Shown: positions 1 through 8,082, numbered from the stretch's first letter. The stretch: DNA of 39,745 nt from Bacteroidales bacterium (GCA_028702535.1 JAQVOR010000015.1:1361-41105); one strand, 5' to 3'. Program-made: numbers and translations. The notes: generated by a model not told the origin, from the letters alone.

Positions 1-2
1 TT

Positions 3-125
3 TTTGAAAGAAATAATCTTAACCAAACCGAAGTAATTGATATATCACACTTTACAAATGGTCTTTATATTGTTAATTTGCAAGCAGATAAGGGAAGTAG
101 GTCTTTGAAAGTTATGAAGGAATAA
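3..125 (+). CDS. C-terminal fragment of a T9SS-secreted protein (type A sorting tail)
   Basis: This is an open frame running in from the left edge and ending at TAA 123-125; it is too short for the ORF track. The 40 visible residues end in VIDISHFTNGLYIVNLQADK followed by a basic tail. The pattern V-I-D-(I/V)-S-x-(F/L)-x-x-G-(L/V)-Y-(I/V) then a strand and a Lys-rich end is the hallmark of the Bacteroidetes type A C-terminal sorting domain, which directs cargo through T9SS to the cell surface. The same pattern ends the protein at 29000-30259 (NVIDVSGVNAGVYVLIV). Nothing can be said of the body of the protein, which lies outside the window. Confidence 0.8.
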   Translation, partial: FERNNLNQTEVIDISHFTNGLYIVNLQADKGSRSLKVMKE

Positions 126-417
126 AAGTCTATTGTTTGTCAATACTGTAAATTGTGAAGTTCAGAACTCCTAATTTATTCGCAAATCAGCAATACCCAG
201 ATTTAAAGATTATCCTTAAATTTGTTGTCGGATAAAATGTTTTAGTATTATTTAAAATTTGTTGTGGAATTTTGACTTTGCATTGCCGCCAAAAAAATCA
301 AATCCTATTTCTGCCAGTAAATTGGAGGCAATGTAAACGTCAGTAAATAAACGAACAAAAACTAAATTCAACTCAGGTTATTAATGTGAACTATGAATAG
401 CGAATCGTTTTCCCAAT

Positions 418-2406
418 TTAATCCAAACTCGGCATATAATCATTTGAAATGACTTTCATTTCGATACGTCTATTTTGTTGGTTCGCAGCTTCTTTTTGTT
501 CAGGTGTGAGTGTATTTATAAAATCTTCGGAAAGGACAGTTCCTCGTGGTAAAAAAGTGTATCTGAGGTCTGGAGTAGTAATTACTTTAGGTTTTGATTC
601 TCCATAACCTTTTGCAACTAGTCTTCCTCCAGGGATACCTTTAGAAGTAACATAGTTTGTAACCGATTTTGCACGTTTTTGCGACAACTCAATATTAGCT
701 TCATCTGTACCAACCATATCGGTATGGGCAGATAATTCGATTACTAAGTATGGATTATTTACCATTATCTTGATAATACTGTCAAGTACAAGTTTGGAGG
801 GTTCTGTTAAGTCCCATTTACCAAATTCAAATTCGATATTTGGGATTTCAAAAGTTTTATTAAATGATTCGAGTGTTATTTCGTAATCAAATAGTTTGTC
901 AAATTCGAGAGAGTCTGTTGTAAATCTAGATTTTCCATTAAAATAACCATCTTTTGTAACTACAAAAACATAATCGGTTTTTTGTTTTAATTTGAAGTTG
1001 AATTTTCCTTCATCTACGCTAAGAGAAGTTGTGTCTCGGAATATTGAGCCATCGCTACCAAAAAGCATTACTACGCATGAATCTAGGACTTTTTCTGTAT
1101 CAAGGTCTGTTGTGATGCCAGTGAGTGCAAATTCTAATGGCGGTTTTACGAAGAAATAGATGTCTTCACCTTTTGAGCCTTTACGGTCGGAAGTAAAATA
1201 ACCTTTATCTTCATTTTTGTAGTAATATATGCCAAAATCATTGCCATTACTGTTAAAAGGAGGTTTTAAGTTTTCCGAATCCCATCTTCCTTTTTGATTT
1301 TTGGTTGCAATAAAAATATCAAGCCCACCCATTGTTGGGTGTTTTGTTGAAGAGTAGAAAAAAGTTGAATCATTTCTCATGTATGGGAATAGTTCATCAT
1401 AAGCCGAATTTATAATATGTCCCATGTTTTTAGGTCTTGTCCAGCCTTCGTCACCATTTTCGACATACCAGATATCTGCTCCGCCAAATCCACCTTGCAT
1501 TCTTGCCGAGAAGTATATTGTATTTCCGTCTGGCGACACAGCGGGATGTCCTATTGACACAGAATCTGGCACGAGAGCAAGATTAACAGGATTCATCCAT
1601 TCTCCGTCAACTTTTTGAGCTTCGTAAATTTGGCAACCTACCTTTTTTCCTTTTTCTGCAATACATGATGTATAATAGAATTTTCGTCCGTCATCAAAAA
1701 TGCAAGGAGTACCTTCATCAAACTCTGTATTTATTGAATCTAAAGGAACAGGGTCTGTCCATTCTTGTTTGCGGTCAAATTTAGTTACATAAATATCAGA
1801 AAATTTTTCTCCAGTAATACCACTAGATCTTTTCCCTTTTGATTCATCTCTTGTAGATGAGAAATAGACATGGTCATATCCATTTTTCTCATCAACTGTA
1901 GGGCTAAAATCATTTTTTCGAGTATTAATATACTTAACTTTTTCTATTTTATATCTTGTAGGCATTTCCATCCACTGTATGGCTAATTGAGCCGATTCAA
2001 GTCCTTTTAGTGCAGTAGAATCACTAGGTGCTAAACCAAGTACCTCGTTGTAGTATTCTACGGCTTTTTCAAAATTGCCTTCTTGAATTTCAATTTCTGC
2101 TAGTTTTATTGTTGAAAATACTTTAAACTCATTATTCTTAGCACTTCTGCGGAAATTTGATCTTGCTTTTTTATAATCATTAATATTGAAGTAACATTGC
2201 CCGATTTTATAATATAAGGCATCTTTTTCTTTTTTATTTACGATTTTACCTTTCCTAATTAATGTAGTATATTCTTGAATGGCTCGATAATACTCGCCAC
2301 CTTCAAAAATCTCATCAGCTTTTTTTAGTTTTTTATCTTGTGCCTGTATTCCTGAAAATAACAGGACGAAAATTAAGCCTAAAAATATGTGTAGTCTATA
2401 ATTCAT
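418..2406 (-). CDS. PorE-like TPR / beta-propeller / OmpA-domain envelope protein
   Basis: A 662-aa exported protein. Residues 1-22 are a signal peptide (cleavage likely after GIQA). About 27-145 hold TPR-type helices, about 160-425 hold WD40-like PD40 propeller repeats (for example YFSSTRDESKG, IYFSARMQGG, YFTSDRKGSKGEDIYFF), about 430-520 look like a carboxypeptidase-regulatory-like domain, and 525-660 are an OmpA C-terminal peptidoglycan-binding domain with the signature NIELSQKRAKSVTNYV. This order is that of PorE of the type IX secretion system, which links the machinery to peptidoglycan. PorE is a lipoprotein, whereas this protein has no lipobox cysteine, and Bacteroidetes carry several paralogues with this architecture, so PorE identity is not proven. 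T9SS cargo genes in the window show the system is present. A TAATTTTG promoter box lies 69 bases upstream. Confidence 0.8.
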   Translation of the reverse strand: MNYRLHIFLGLIFVLLFSGIQAQDKKLKKADEIFEGGEYYRAIQEYTTLIRKGKIVNKKEKDALYYKIGQCYFNINDYKKARSNFRRSAKNNEFKVFSTIKLAEIEIQEGNFEKAVEYYNEVLGLAPSDSTALKGLESAQLAIQWMEMPTRYKIEKVKYINTRKNDFSPTVDEKNGYDHVYFSSTRDESKGKRSSGITGEKFSDIYVTKFDRKQEWTDPVPLDSINTEFDEGTPCIFDDGRKFYYTSCIAEKGKKVGCQIYEAQKVDGEWMNPVNLALVPDSVSIGHPAVSPDGNTIYFSARMQGGFGGADIWYVENGDEGWTRPKNMGHIINSAYDELFPYMRNDSTFFYSSTKHPTMGGLDIFIATKNQKGRWDSENLKPPFNSNGNDFGIYYYKNEDKGYFTSDRKGSKGEDIYFFVKPPLEFALTGITTDLDTEKVLDSCVVMLFGSDGSIFRDTTSLSVDEGKFNFKLKQKTDYVFVVTKDGYFNGKSRFTTDSLEFDKLFDYEITLESFNKTFEIPNIEFEFGKWDLTEPSKLVLDSIIKIMVNNPYLVIELSAHTDMVGTDEANIELSQKRAKSVTNYVTSKGIPGGRLVAKGYGESKPKVITTPDLRYTFLPRGTVLSEDFINTLTPEQKEAANQQNRRIEMKVISNDYMPSLD

Positions 2407-2474
2407 TTATCAATATTAATACCATAAAATCACTTTATAACGATATGGTTAAACTTTTATTACTTTTAAAATGG

Positions 2475-2482
2475 CAAAATTA
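2475..2482 (-). promoter_or_regulatory. Candidate -7 box (TAATTTTG) of the PorE-like gene
   Basis: On the minus strand the sequence reads TAATTTTG, an exact match to the Bacteroidetes -7 consensus TAnnTTTG, and would give a leader of about 60 bases before the start at 2406. I see no clear TTTG at the -33 spacing, so the call is moderate. Confidence 0.4.
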
Positions 2483-2543
2483 ATCTTTTATGTGGATTTT
2501 GACTAAGAAACATGAATTTATCTAAGTTTGTTAAGATATGTTT

Positions 2544-3167
2544 TTAATTCTCACTTGTAAAATATAAAGTTGACCACACAATTCCCGAAACAAATATGCC
2601 TCCCAATACACCTAATGTAGTGTTTTTAAATATTTTTTTTCTTCCAGTTGATTTGTAACCATAAACAAATAAGTCGTCGTACATTTCTGTTTCATGGTTT
2701 TTGCGAATATACGAATTGGCTGGTCTTACAAAGGCCATTCCTGTGGTGTAGATGATTGGGATTAGTAGTTTAGTTGTCCCGTTTAAAGGTAAAAACATTG
2801 AGCCACAACCGACTAGCATTCCAGAGGCAAACGCCCACCAAGGCTTATATTCTTTTAAAGAGTATTGTCGAGCCATAACTATTCTTGACATTTCGTCAAC
2901 TGTATATTCATCCTCTATAATTTGTTGATACAATACAGTGTCTTTCCCATTTAAACTTATAGAGTAAACCTTATTTAAGTCTGCATAAGATTGTTTTGTT
3001 TTCCCCTTTTTATTTATAAAACTATAATCCATGTAATTTTCATGATTATGAAAGACATAAGATTCTAATTTTATTTGATTACCATTTAATAGGTTTAATT
3101 GCATTTGTGCATTTGTTGTAACAGAGGATACGAGAATTATAACTAAAAATAGAAATGTGTTTTTCAT
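2544..3167 (-). CDS. Small membrane protein of unknown function, exported
   Basis: A 207-aa protein that I do not assign to a family. Residues 1-20 form a signal peptide ending TTNAQ. Residues about 20-105 are a polar domain; then come hydrophobic stretches WWAFASGMLVGCGSMFLPL, LLIPIIYTTGMAFV and, near the C-terminus, TTLGVLGGIFVSGIVWSTLYF. The glycine-rich segments resemble short membrane helices. A minus-strand TATTTTTG box (3184-3191) lies 17 bases upstream of the start. It lies 137 bases upstream of the PorE-like gene in the same orientation, but that gene has its own candidate promoter box, so co-transcription is uncertain. The upstream gcvP is divergent. Many Bacteroidetes genomes contain small secreted proteins of this kind without known role. 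Confidence 0.6.
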   Translation of the reverse strand: MKNTFLFLVIILVSSVTTNAQMQLNLLNGNQIKLESYVFHNHENYMDYSFINKKGKTKQSYADLNKVYSISLNGKDTVLYQQIIEDEYTVDEMSRIVMARQYSLKEYKPWWAFASGMLVGCGSMFLPLNGTTKLLIPIIYTTGMAFVRPANSYIRKNHETEMYDDLFVYGYKSTGRKKIFKNTTLGVLGGIFVSGIVWSTLYFTSEN

Positions 3168-3183
3168 TGTTTTAAATTTTAGT

Positions 3184-3191
3184 CAAAAATA
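3184..3191 (-). promoter_or_regulatory. Candidate -7 box (TATTTTTG) of the small membrane protein gene
   Basis: The minus strand reads TATTTTTG, matching TAnnTTTG, 17 bases from the start codon at 3167. No convincing -33 box is visible. Confidence 0.4.
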
Positions 3192-3311
3192 TGAAAAAAT
3201 GCTTAGCGATAAAATTTTGTTAGCAAAAAAATCAAATTACTGCAAAAGTCATTCTTAAATTAGTAACATTTTTGTAATTTTACCTTTTTATAAATAGTTA
3301 ATCAAAATTTA

Positions 3312-6185
3312 ATGATAATGATAAAACAGAAATTTTCATCACGTCACATCGGTCCGCGAAAGGAAGACTATTCGGTAATGCTTGATAAATTAGGAGTTTC
3401 TTCAATTGACGAGCTTATGAATCAAATTATTCCGAGTGCTATTAGGCTAAAAAAACCATTAAATATCACTGAGGCTCTTTCGGAATACGATTATCTTGGT
3501 CGAGTAAAGGCAATTGCTGCCAAAAATAAGATTTACCGTTCTTTTATCGGAATGGGGTATTATGGAACGGCTGTTCCATCGGTAATTTTGCGTAATGTCT
3601 TTGAAAACCCAGGTTGGTACACTTCATACACACCATACCAAGCAGAAATTAGTCAAGGACGACTCGAAGCATTATTAAATTTCCAGACAGTTATAACTGA
3701 ATTAACGGGAATGGAAATAGCTAACTCTTCGCTGTTAGACGAGGGGTCGGCTGCTGCCGAAGCTATGAGTATGATGTTTGATGCACGTTCGAGGCAGGCG
3801 GTTAAAGATGGTAAAAATAGATTGTTTGTTGACGAGGATATCTTTCCGCAAACGCTTGATGTTATTCGTTTAAGGGCAGAACCTATTGGTGTTGAGGTCG
3901 TTACTGGAAAGTTTAGCGAATATGAGTTTACTGATAAAGATTTTGGAGCAGTTGTTCAATATCCTTCAGCAAGTGGGAAAATTAATAATTATTCAGCATT
4001 TACTGAAAAAGCTCATCAAAAAGATATTCTTGTTACCGCAGTTGTGGATATAATGTCTTTAGCTTTGCTTGAAACCCCTGCAAATTGGGGTGCAGATATT
4101 GCTGTTGGTTCTACTCAAAGATTCGGAATTCCAATGGGTTATGGTGGTCCTCATGCGGCATATCTTGCTACTGCTGAAAAATATCAACGAAATATGCCAG
4201 GTCGTATAATTGGGATCTCCATAGACAAACATGGTAACAGAGCATTGCGTATGGCATTGCAAACTCGCGAACAGCATATTAAACGCGAAAGAGCAACATC
4301 TAATATTTGTACTGCTCAAGCTTTATTGGCCACTATGGCTGGAATGTATGCAGTGTATCATGGCCCTAAAGGAATGAAAAACATTGCTAATAATATCTTT
4401 ATTGCAGCGAAAAATATTGCTTGTGAGTTAAATAAACTTGGGTATAAAATAGTACACGAAAATTTCTTTGACACTCTTAAAATAGAGTTACCTAAAGATG
4501 TTAAATCATCTGATATTCAGAAAATTGCTCTTGAGCAAGAAATGAACTTTGCTTATCTTGACGATAATTTTGTGAGCCTTAGTACTGATGAGGTAATAAA
4601 TCTTGGCGAGCTTAACAAAATATTGTCAATTTTTGCAAAAGCGAATAACAAGAAATTTACCGCTTTAAGCGAATTAAACAAAAATCTTGAAATAAATAAA
4701 GAATACTCACGAACTGGAGATTTTATGACGCAAGAGGTTTTTAATAAGTATCATAGTGAAACTGAAATGATGCGTTATATTAAGCGTCTTGAGAATCTTG
4801 ATATTGCTTTAAACCGTTCTATGATTTCATTGGGTTCATGTACAATGAAGCTGAATTCTGCAAGCTCAATGCTGCCTCTAAGCTGGGCTGAGTTTGGCAA
4901 TATCCATCCTTTTGTTCCAGTTGATCAAGCCGAGGGTTATCAAGCACTTATCAAGGAATTGGCAGATGACCTTAGCGAAATTACTGGTTTTGCTGATACA
5001 AGTTTGCAGCCAAATTCGGGAGCAACTGGAGAGCATACTGGTTTGATGGTCATTAGAGAATATCATATTTCGAGAGGAGACGCACATCGTAATGTTTGCT
5101 TAATACCATCGTCAGCACATGGAACAAATCCAGCAAGTGCGATAATGGCAGGAATGGACATCGTAATTGTTAAATGCGATGAAAATGGTAATATTGATGT
5201 TGAAGATTTAAGAGCTAAGGCAGTAGAGCATAAGGATAATCTTGCAGCGATAATGATTACATATCCTTCAACTCATGGAGTGTTTGAAAGCGAAATTCTC
5301 GAAATGGTGGATATTATTCATGAAAATGGTGGACAAGTTTATATGGACGGAGCAAATATGAATGCACAAGTCGGACTTACTAATCCGGGAGTAATTGGTG
5401 CTGATGTTTGCCACCTTAATTTACATAAAACATTTGCAATCCCTCACGGTGGTGGTGGACCAGGCGTTGGACCTATTGGTGTAGCTAAACATCTTGTTGA
5501 GTTTTTACCTAGACATAAGATAGTTAAAACTGGTGGTAAGAATGCTATCAAAGCTGTTTCTGCTGCTCCTTACGGTAGTGCTTTTGTTTTGCCAATCACC
5601 TATGCTTATATAAAAATGCTTGGCGAACCTGGTTTGAAACATGCGACAGAGATTGCCATGCTTAATGCAAACTATATTGCTAACGAACTAAAAGGATATT
5701 TTGAAGTCCTTTATACTGGCAAAACTGGACGTTGTGCTCACGAAATGATTTTGGACGTTACTAAGTTCAGACAAGAATATGGCGTAGAGGCAGGCGATAT
5801 TGCAAGACGTTTGATGGACTTTGGTTTTCATGCACCAACACTTTCTTTCCCTGTTCACGAAACTTTAATGGTTGAACCTACCGAAAGCGAAAGTAAAGAA
5901 GAACTTGATCGATTTATTGAGGCTATGAAGATTATTAAACAGGAATGTAACGACATTAAATCGGGTAAATTAGATAAATTAGATAACCCAATTAAAAATG
6001 CTCCACATACTCAAATCGAATGTGTTGGAAATGAATGGAAACACTCTTATAATAGAGAAAAAGCTGCATTCCCAGCCGATTGGGTAAGACTTAATAAATT
6101 CTGGCCTTTTGTTGGCAAAATTGATAACGCTTACGGCGATAGGAATTTAATGTGTACTTGTGAGCCTGTAGAAACGTACATGTAG
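3312..6185 (+). CDS. gcvP: Glycine dehydrogenase (decarboxylating), P-protein of the glycine cleavage system
   Basis: This 957-aa protein decarboxylates glycine with PLP and passes the aminomethyl group to the lipoyl H-protein in the cytoplasm. It is the single-chain form in which both halves are fused. The N-half carries FSSRHIGPRKEDY, GYYGTAVPSVILRN and the pseudo-active motif GSTQRFGIPMGYGGPHAAY. The C-half carries SLGSCTMKLN, PNSGATGEHTGL, SAHGTNPASA and the PLP-binding HLNLHKTFAIPHGGGGPG, with the Schiff-base lysine at residue 706. Length is normal for the fused family. Two start codons are possible, ATG 3312 and ATG 3318; the second leaves MIKQKFSSRHIG and is equally likely. gcvH and gcvT are not next to it. 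A strong intrinsic terminator follows. Confidence 0.98.
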   Translation: MIMIKQKFSSRHIGPRKEDYSVMLDKLGVSSIDELMNQIIPSAIRLKKPLNITEALSEYDYLGRVKAIAAKNKIYRSFIGMGYYGTAVPSVILRNVFENPGWYTSYTPYQAEISQGRLEALLNFQTVITELTGMEIANSSLLDEGSAAAEAMSMMFDARSRQAVKDGKNRLFVDEDIFPQTLDVIRLRAEPIGVEVVTGKFSEYEFTDKDFGAVVQYPSASGKINNYSAFTEKAHQKDILVTAVVDIMSLALLETPANWGADIAVGSTQRFGIPMGYGGPHAAYLATAEKYQRNMPGRIIGISIDKHGNRALRMALQTREQHIKRERATSNICTAQALLATMAGMYAVYHGPKGMKNIANNIFIAAKNIACELNKLGYKIVHENFFDTLKIELPKDVKSSDIQKIALEQEMNFAYLDDNFVSLSTDEVINLGELNKILSIFAKANNKKFTALSELNKNLEINKEYSRTGDFMTQEVFNKYHSETEMMRYIKRLENLDIALNRSMISLGSCTMKLNSASSMLPLSWAEFGNIHPFVPVDQAEGYQALIKELADDLSEITGFADTSLQPNSGATGEHTGLMVIREYHISRGDAHRNVCLIPSSAHGTNPASAIMAGMDIVIVKCDENGNIDVEDLRAKAVEHKDNLAAIMITYPSTHGVFESEILEMVDIIHENGGQVYMDGANMNAQVGLTNPGVIGADVCHLNLHKTFAIPHGGGGPGVGPIGVAKHLVEFLPRHKIVKTGGKNAIKAVSAAPYGSAFVLPITYAYIKMLGEPGLKHATEIAMLNANYIANELKGYFEVLYTGKTGRCAHEMILDVTKFRQEYGVEAGDIARRLMDFGFHAPTLSFPVHETLMVEPTESESKEELDRFIEAMKIIKQECNDIKSGKLDKLDNPIKNAPHTQIECVGNEWKHSYNREKAAFPADWVRLNKFWPFVGKIDNAYGDRNLMCTCEPVETYM

Positions 6186-6207
6186 CACTTGTGAATACAC
6201 ATAATAT

Positions 6208-6237
6208 AACGTCCTGATAATTATCAGGACGTTTTTT
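6208..6237 (+). terminator. Intrinsic terminator of gcvP
   Basis: The sequence holds a perfect 26-base palindrome, AACGTCCTGATAA joined to its reverse complement, running straight into a T6 run (6232-6237). It starts 22 bases after the gcvP stop codon. In RNA the AT-rich centre would open as the loop, leaving a GC-containing stem plus U-tract. Confidence 0.9.
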
Positions 6238-6381
6238 CCTGGGTATTTGAGGGGAGAGAGTTGTGTAAACGCAATGTTTTGTAATTATATTGGTATTAAT
6301 ACCCATAAAAAAAATAGAAATATTTAAAGAGGCTCACGATAGATTTTTAATTAGTGATAAGAAAATATTATATTATTTTAG

Positions 6382-6495
6382 AGCAAGTCAAAATGCTTAG
6401 TTTTTTTTGCTAACCTAGGCTTTTCGCAGCAAGATACAGTTTCTGAGTCTCAAATTAAGATTGCGATTTCTCACACAATAGCTAGTCCACTAGAA
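6382..6495 (+). pseudogene. Signal-peptide-like remnant upstream of the NlpC/P60 ORF
   Basis: In the frame of the downstream ORF this stretch is open (the previous stop is TAG 6379-6381) and encodes KCLVFFANLGFSQQDTVSESQ. The hydrophobic part ending GFSQ followed by a polar spacer resembles the end of a Bacteroidetes signal peptide. No start codon is in frame. Removing one T from the T8 run at 6401-6408 would join it to ATG 6393 or to GTG 6354. This could be a sequencing error, a real inactivating or phase-variable frameshift, or chance. Confidence 0.4.
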
Positions 6496-7308
6496 ATGGA
6501 TTCGATTACTTTAAAGTCATATAATGATTCAATTTTTCTTAAAAATCAAGTAGATTCATTACGTAATATTAAATATGCTTTATTAGATTCTGTTGCTGAA
6601 ATTAGTACTCGTTTAATTGACTCAATTATCGACTATGGAAAAACATTTGTGGGATTAAAATATAAATATGGTGGAATTAGTCCTGCAGGATTTGATTGTA
6701 GTGGTTTTATTTTCCATATTCACAGGCACTTTAATTTGCCTTTGCAACGTGTACCGAGTGCAACAAGCTTAATGGGAGAAGTTATTCCAATTGATAGTTT
6801 ACAACCTGGAAATCTCGTTTATATTAAAACACGTGCTGCTTACAATAATACTATCGGACATGTTATGATGGTTATTGAGAAAACCGAAGATTCTTTTTAC
6901 GTAATTCATTCGGCTAGCCATGCTGGATTAGTTATTGAGAGATTTCATGATGCTCCTTATTATGTTTCAAGATATTTGTTCGCAAACCGCTTGCCCGATG
7001 AGTTTTACACTCGTGAATGGAACGACAGTTTGATGGCAAAATACAGATACCCAAATGCAGATATTTATAAGGAGTATATTGAGCCTGTTATTCCTGCAGA
7101 GCAGCCCGAAGGTACGGTCGAATTACAATATACTGTTAAACCTGGCGATGCGGTTAGTCTTATTGCCTCTTGGTATGGCCTAAAATCTATGGAAATAATG
7201 GCTTGGAACGGACTGAACTCATACAATTTGAATGTTGGTCAGAATTTAAAAATTTATGTCAAAGAGCCACTTTATAATACTTGTCATTTCTCACTTCGTT
7301 CGAAATGA
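6496..7308 (+). CDS. NlpC/P60 peptidoglycan endopeptidase with LysM domain (N-terminus probably incomplete)
   Basis: A 270-aa open frame. Residues about 42-165 are an NlpC/P60 cysteine peptidase domain (cleaving gamma-D-Glu-diamino acid bonds in peptidoglycan): KYKYGGISPAGFDCSGF with Cys68, NTIGHVMMV with His122, and third residue His138 in VIHSAS. Residues about 208-256 are a LysM peptidoglycan-binding domain (YTVKPGDAVSLIASWYGL...WNGLN...VGQNLKIYV). The listed ATG gives no signal peptide, although an enzyme of this kind should be exported. The frame stays open upstream to 6382 without any ATG, GTG or TTG, and that stretch encodes LVFFANLGFSQQDT, which looks like the end of a signal peptide. 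It is preceded by a T8 run. A frameshift there would explain the missing start. The last residues (YNTCHFSLRSK) are encoded by a dispersed hairpin repeat. Confidence 0.85.
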   Translation: MDSITLKSYNDSIFLKNQVDSLRNIKYALLDSVAEISTRLIDSIIDYGKTFVGLKYKYGGISPAGFDCSGFIFHIHRHFNLPLQRVPSATSLMGEVIPIDSLQPGNLVYIKTRAAYNNTIGHVMMVIEKTEDSFYVIHSASHAGLVIERFHDAPYYVSRYLFANRLPDEFYTREWNDSLMAKYRYPNADIYKEYIEPVIPAEQPEGTVELQYTVKPGDAVSLIASWYGLKSMEIMAWNGLNSYNLNVGQNLKIYVKEPLYNTCHFSLRSK

Positions 7309-7313
7309 CAAGT
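7279..7313. repeat. Hairpin repeat overlapping the 3' end of the NlpC/P60 gene
   Basis: ACTTGTCATTTC and GAAATGACAAGT form a perfect 12-bp stem with an 11-base loop. The stop codon TGA at 7306-7308 lies inside the right arm, so the repeat supplies the protein's C-terminus. The arm is related to the GTCAT..CGA..AATCTGTT repeats in the next kilobase. It may act as a terminator-like stem but has no long T-run. Confidence 0.75.
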
Positions 7314-7339
7314 AATATAAGAGGCTGGGAGAGAGGGGC

Positions 7340-7371
7340 TTGTCATCCCGACCGAAGGGAGGAATCTGTTT
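7340..7371 (+). repeat. Dispersed repeat, GTCAT..CGA..AATCTGTT family, copy 1
   Basis: The sequence reads TTGTCATCCCGACCGAAGGGAGGAATCTGTTT. Related copies are at 7675-7704 (minus) and 7781-7812 (plus). Elements of this kind, with a GTCATTTCGA start and AATCTGTT end, are common in Bacteroidetes intergenic DNA. Confidence 0.7.
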
Positions 7372-7434
7372 AAAATAACTTGCTATTTTTTACCGTTTTC
7401 TTAATTTGCAAGCTGTGTATTTTTTTAAACTTTA

Positions 7435-7521
7435 ATAAATTAGACCTATTCTAATCAGATTTATCTGACTGGAAAATACATACTTAAACAAGTGGCTTTA
7501 GCCACATTTGTTATTTCATTT
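7435..7521 (+). repeat. 87-bp direct repeat, copy 1, with two TT-loop hairpins
   Basis: It aligns without gaps to 7996-8082 with only about a dozen differences. It contains TCAGATTTATCTGA and GTGGCTTTAGCCAC, each a 6-bp stem with a TT loop, both conserved exactly in the two copies. Confidence 0.85.
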
Positions 7522-7610
7522 TGATAATTCAAATTTCTGACCGCTCACTCGGATTGAGCTTAGAAATCGAAATACACTTGAATATTTAGGTATTTGGGAA
7601 CGCATTCATA

Positions 7611-7661
7611 ATCCAGATTTTAATTATGGCGAATTCGCCATAATTAAAAGTCAAGCTGGAT
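7611..7661. repeat. 32-bp perfect palindrome with outer ATCCAG/CTGGAT arms
   Basis: Bases 7618-7649 are identical to their own reverse complement (TTTTAATTATGGCGAA followed by its complement). The motif ATCCAG at 7611-7616 pairs with CTGGAT at 7656-7661 outside it. It can form a cruciform or an RNA hairpin. Confidence 0.85.
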
Positions 7662-7674
7662 TTAATAGCTATAA

Positions 7675-7704
7675 AACAGATTTCTCCCCGCCAGTCGAAA
7701 TGAC
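7675..7704 (-). repeat. Dispersed repeat, GTCAT..CGA..AATCTGTT family, copy 2
   Basis: The minus strand reads GTCATTTCGACTGGCGGGGAGAAATCTGTT, in inverse orientation to copies at 7340 and 7781. Opposed copies could pair with each other in RNA and form a large hairpin. Confidence 0.7.
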
Positions 7705-7721
7705 TGCTATTAGAGGGGTTG

Positions 7722-7764
7722 GGTAGTGGCTTGGTGGCGGCAAAGCCGCCACCAAGCCACTACC
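7722..7764. repeat. Perfect 20-bp inverted repeat with AAA loop
   Basis: GGTAGTGGCTTGGTGGCGGC, loop AAA, then the exact reverse complement. This is the longest GC-rich hairpin in the window and stands out against the AT-rich background. It sits between copies 2 and 3 of the GTCAT family, which themselves are in inverse orientation, so the three may form one composite element (7675-7812). Confidence 0.9.
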
Positions 7765-7780
7765 TCCAACATTATTACAA

Positions 7781-7812
7781 CTTGTCATTTCGAGCGCAGA
7801 GAGAAATCTGTT
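7781..7812 (+). repeat. Dispersed repeat, GTCAT..CGA..AATCTGTT family, copy 3
   Basis: The sequence reads CTTGTCATTTCGAGCGCAGAGAGAAATCTGTT. It is inverse to copy 2 and flanks the 43-base hairpin with it. Confidence 0.7.
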
Positions 7813-7943
7813 AATCTTCGATACAATTCAAATAATTTGCTACTTTTGATTTGTAATTCCACCGTTCACTCGAAATCTGTTTAAACTTTCGAGTGTAATT
7901 CAAATAATTTTCTACTTTTTTTTATAGTTCGCAACCGCTCGCT
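7804..7943 (+). repeat. Two imperfect tandem units of about 70 bp
   Basis: Unit A (7804-7872) and unit B (7873-7943) share AAATCTGTT, CAATTCAAATAATTT or TAATTCAAATAATTT, CTACTTTT and an ending ACCGYTCRCTCG. A diverged relative (ATAATTTAAATAATTTACTATTTG) lies near 26773. Confidence 0.6.
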
Positions 7944-7995
7944 CGCTTACATTGCAATTCGAGTGTTGCTCTAATTCGAGTGTTTTTTCAAAACT

Positions 7996-8082
7996 ATAAA
8001 TTAAATCTATTCTAATCAGATTTATCTGACTGCTAAACAAATACTTAAACAAGTGGCTTTAGCCACATTTATTATTCCATTC
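7996..8082 (+). repeat. 87-bp direct repeat, copy 2
   Basis: Same orientation as copy 1 at 7435-7521, 561 bases away. Both TT-loop hairpins are preserved. It is followed by CCGCTCACC...AATCCGAGTGTC, a motif also found after the heptamer array at the right end of the window. Confidence 0.85.

Noticed and set aside
281-333. CATTGCCGCC / GGAGGCAATG inverted repeat as a terminator
   Set aside because: The stem is imperfect (9 of 10), has a 33-base loop and no T-run on either strand close to it.
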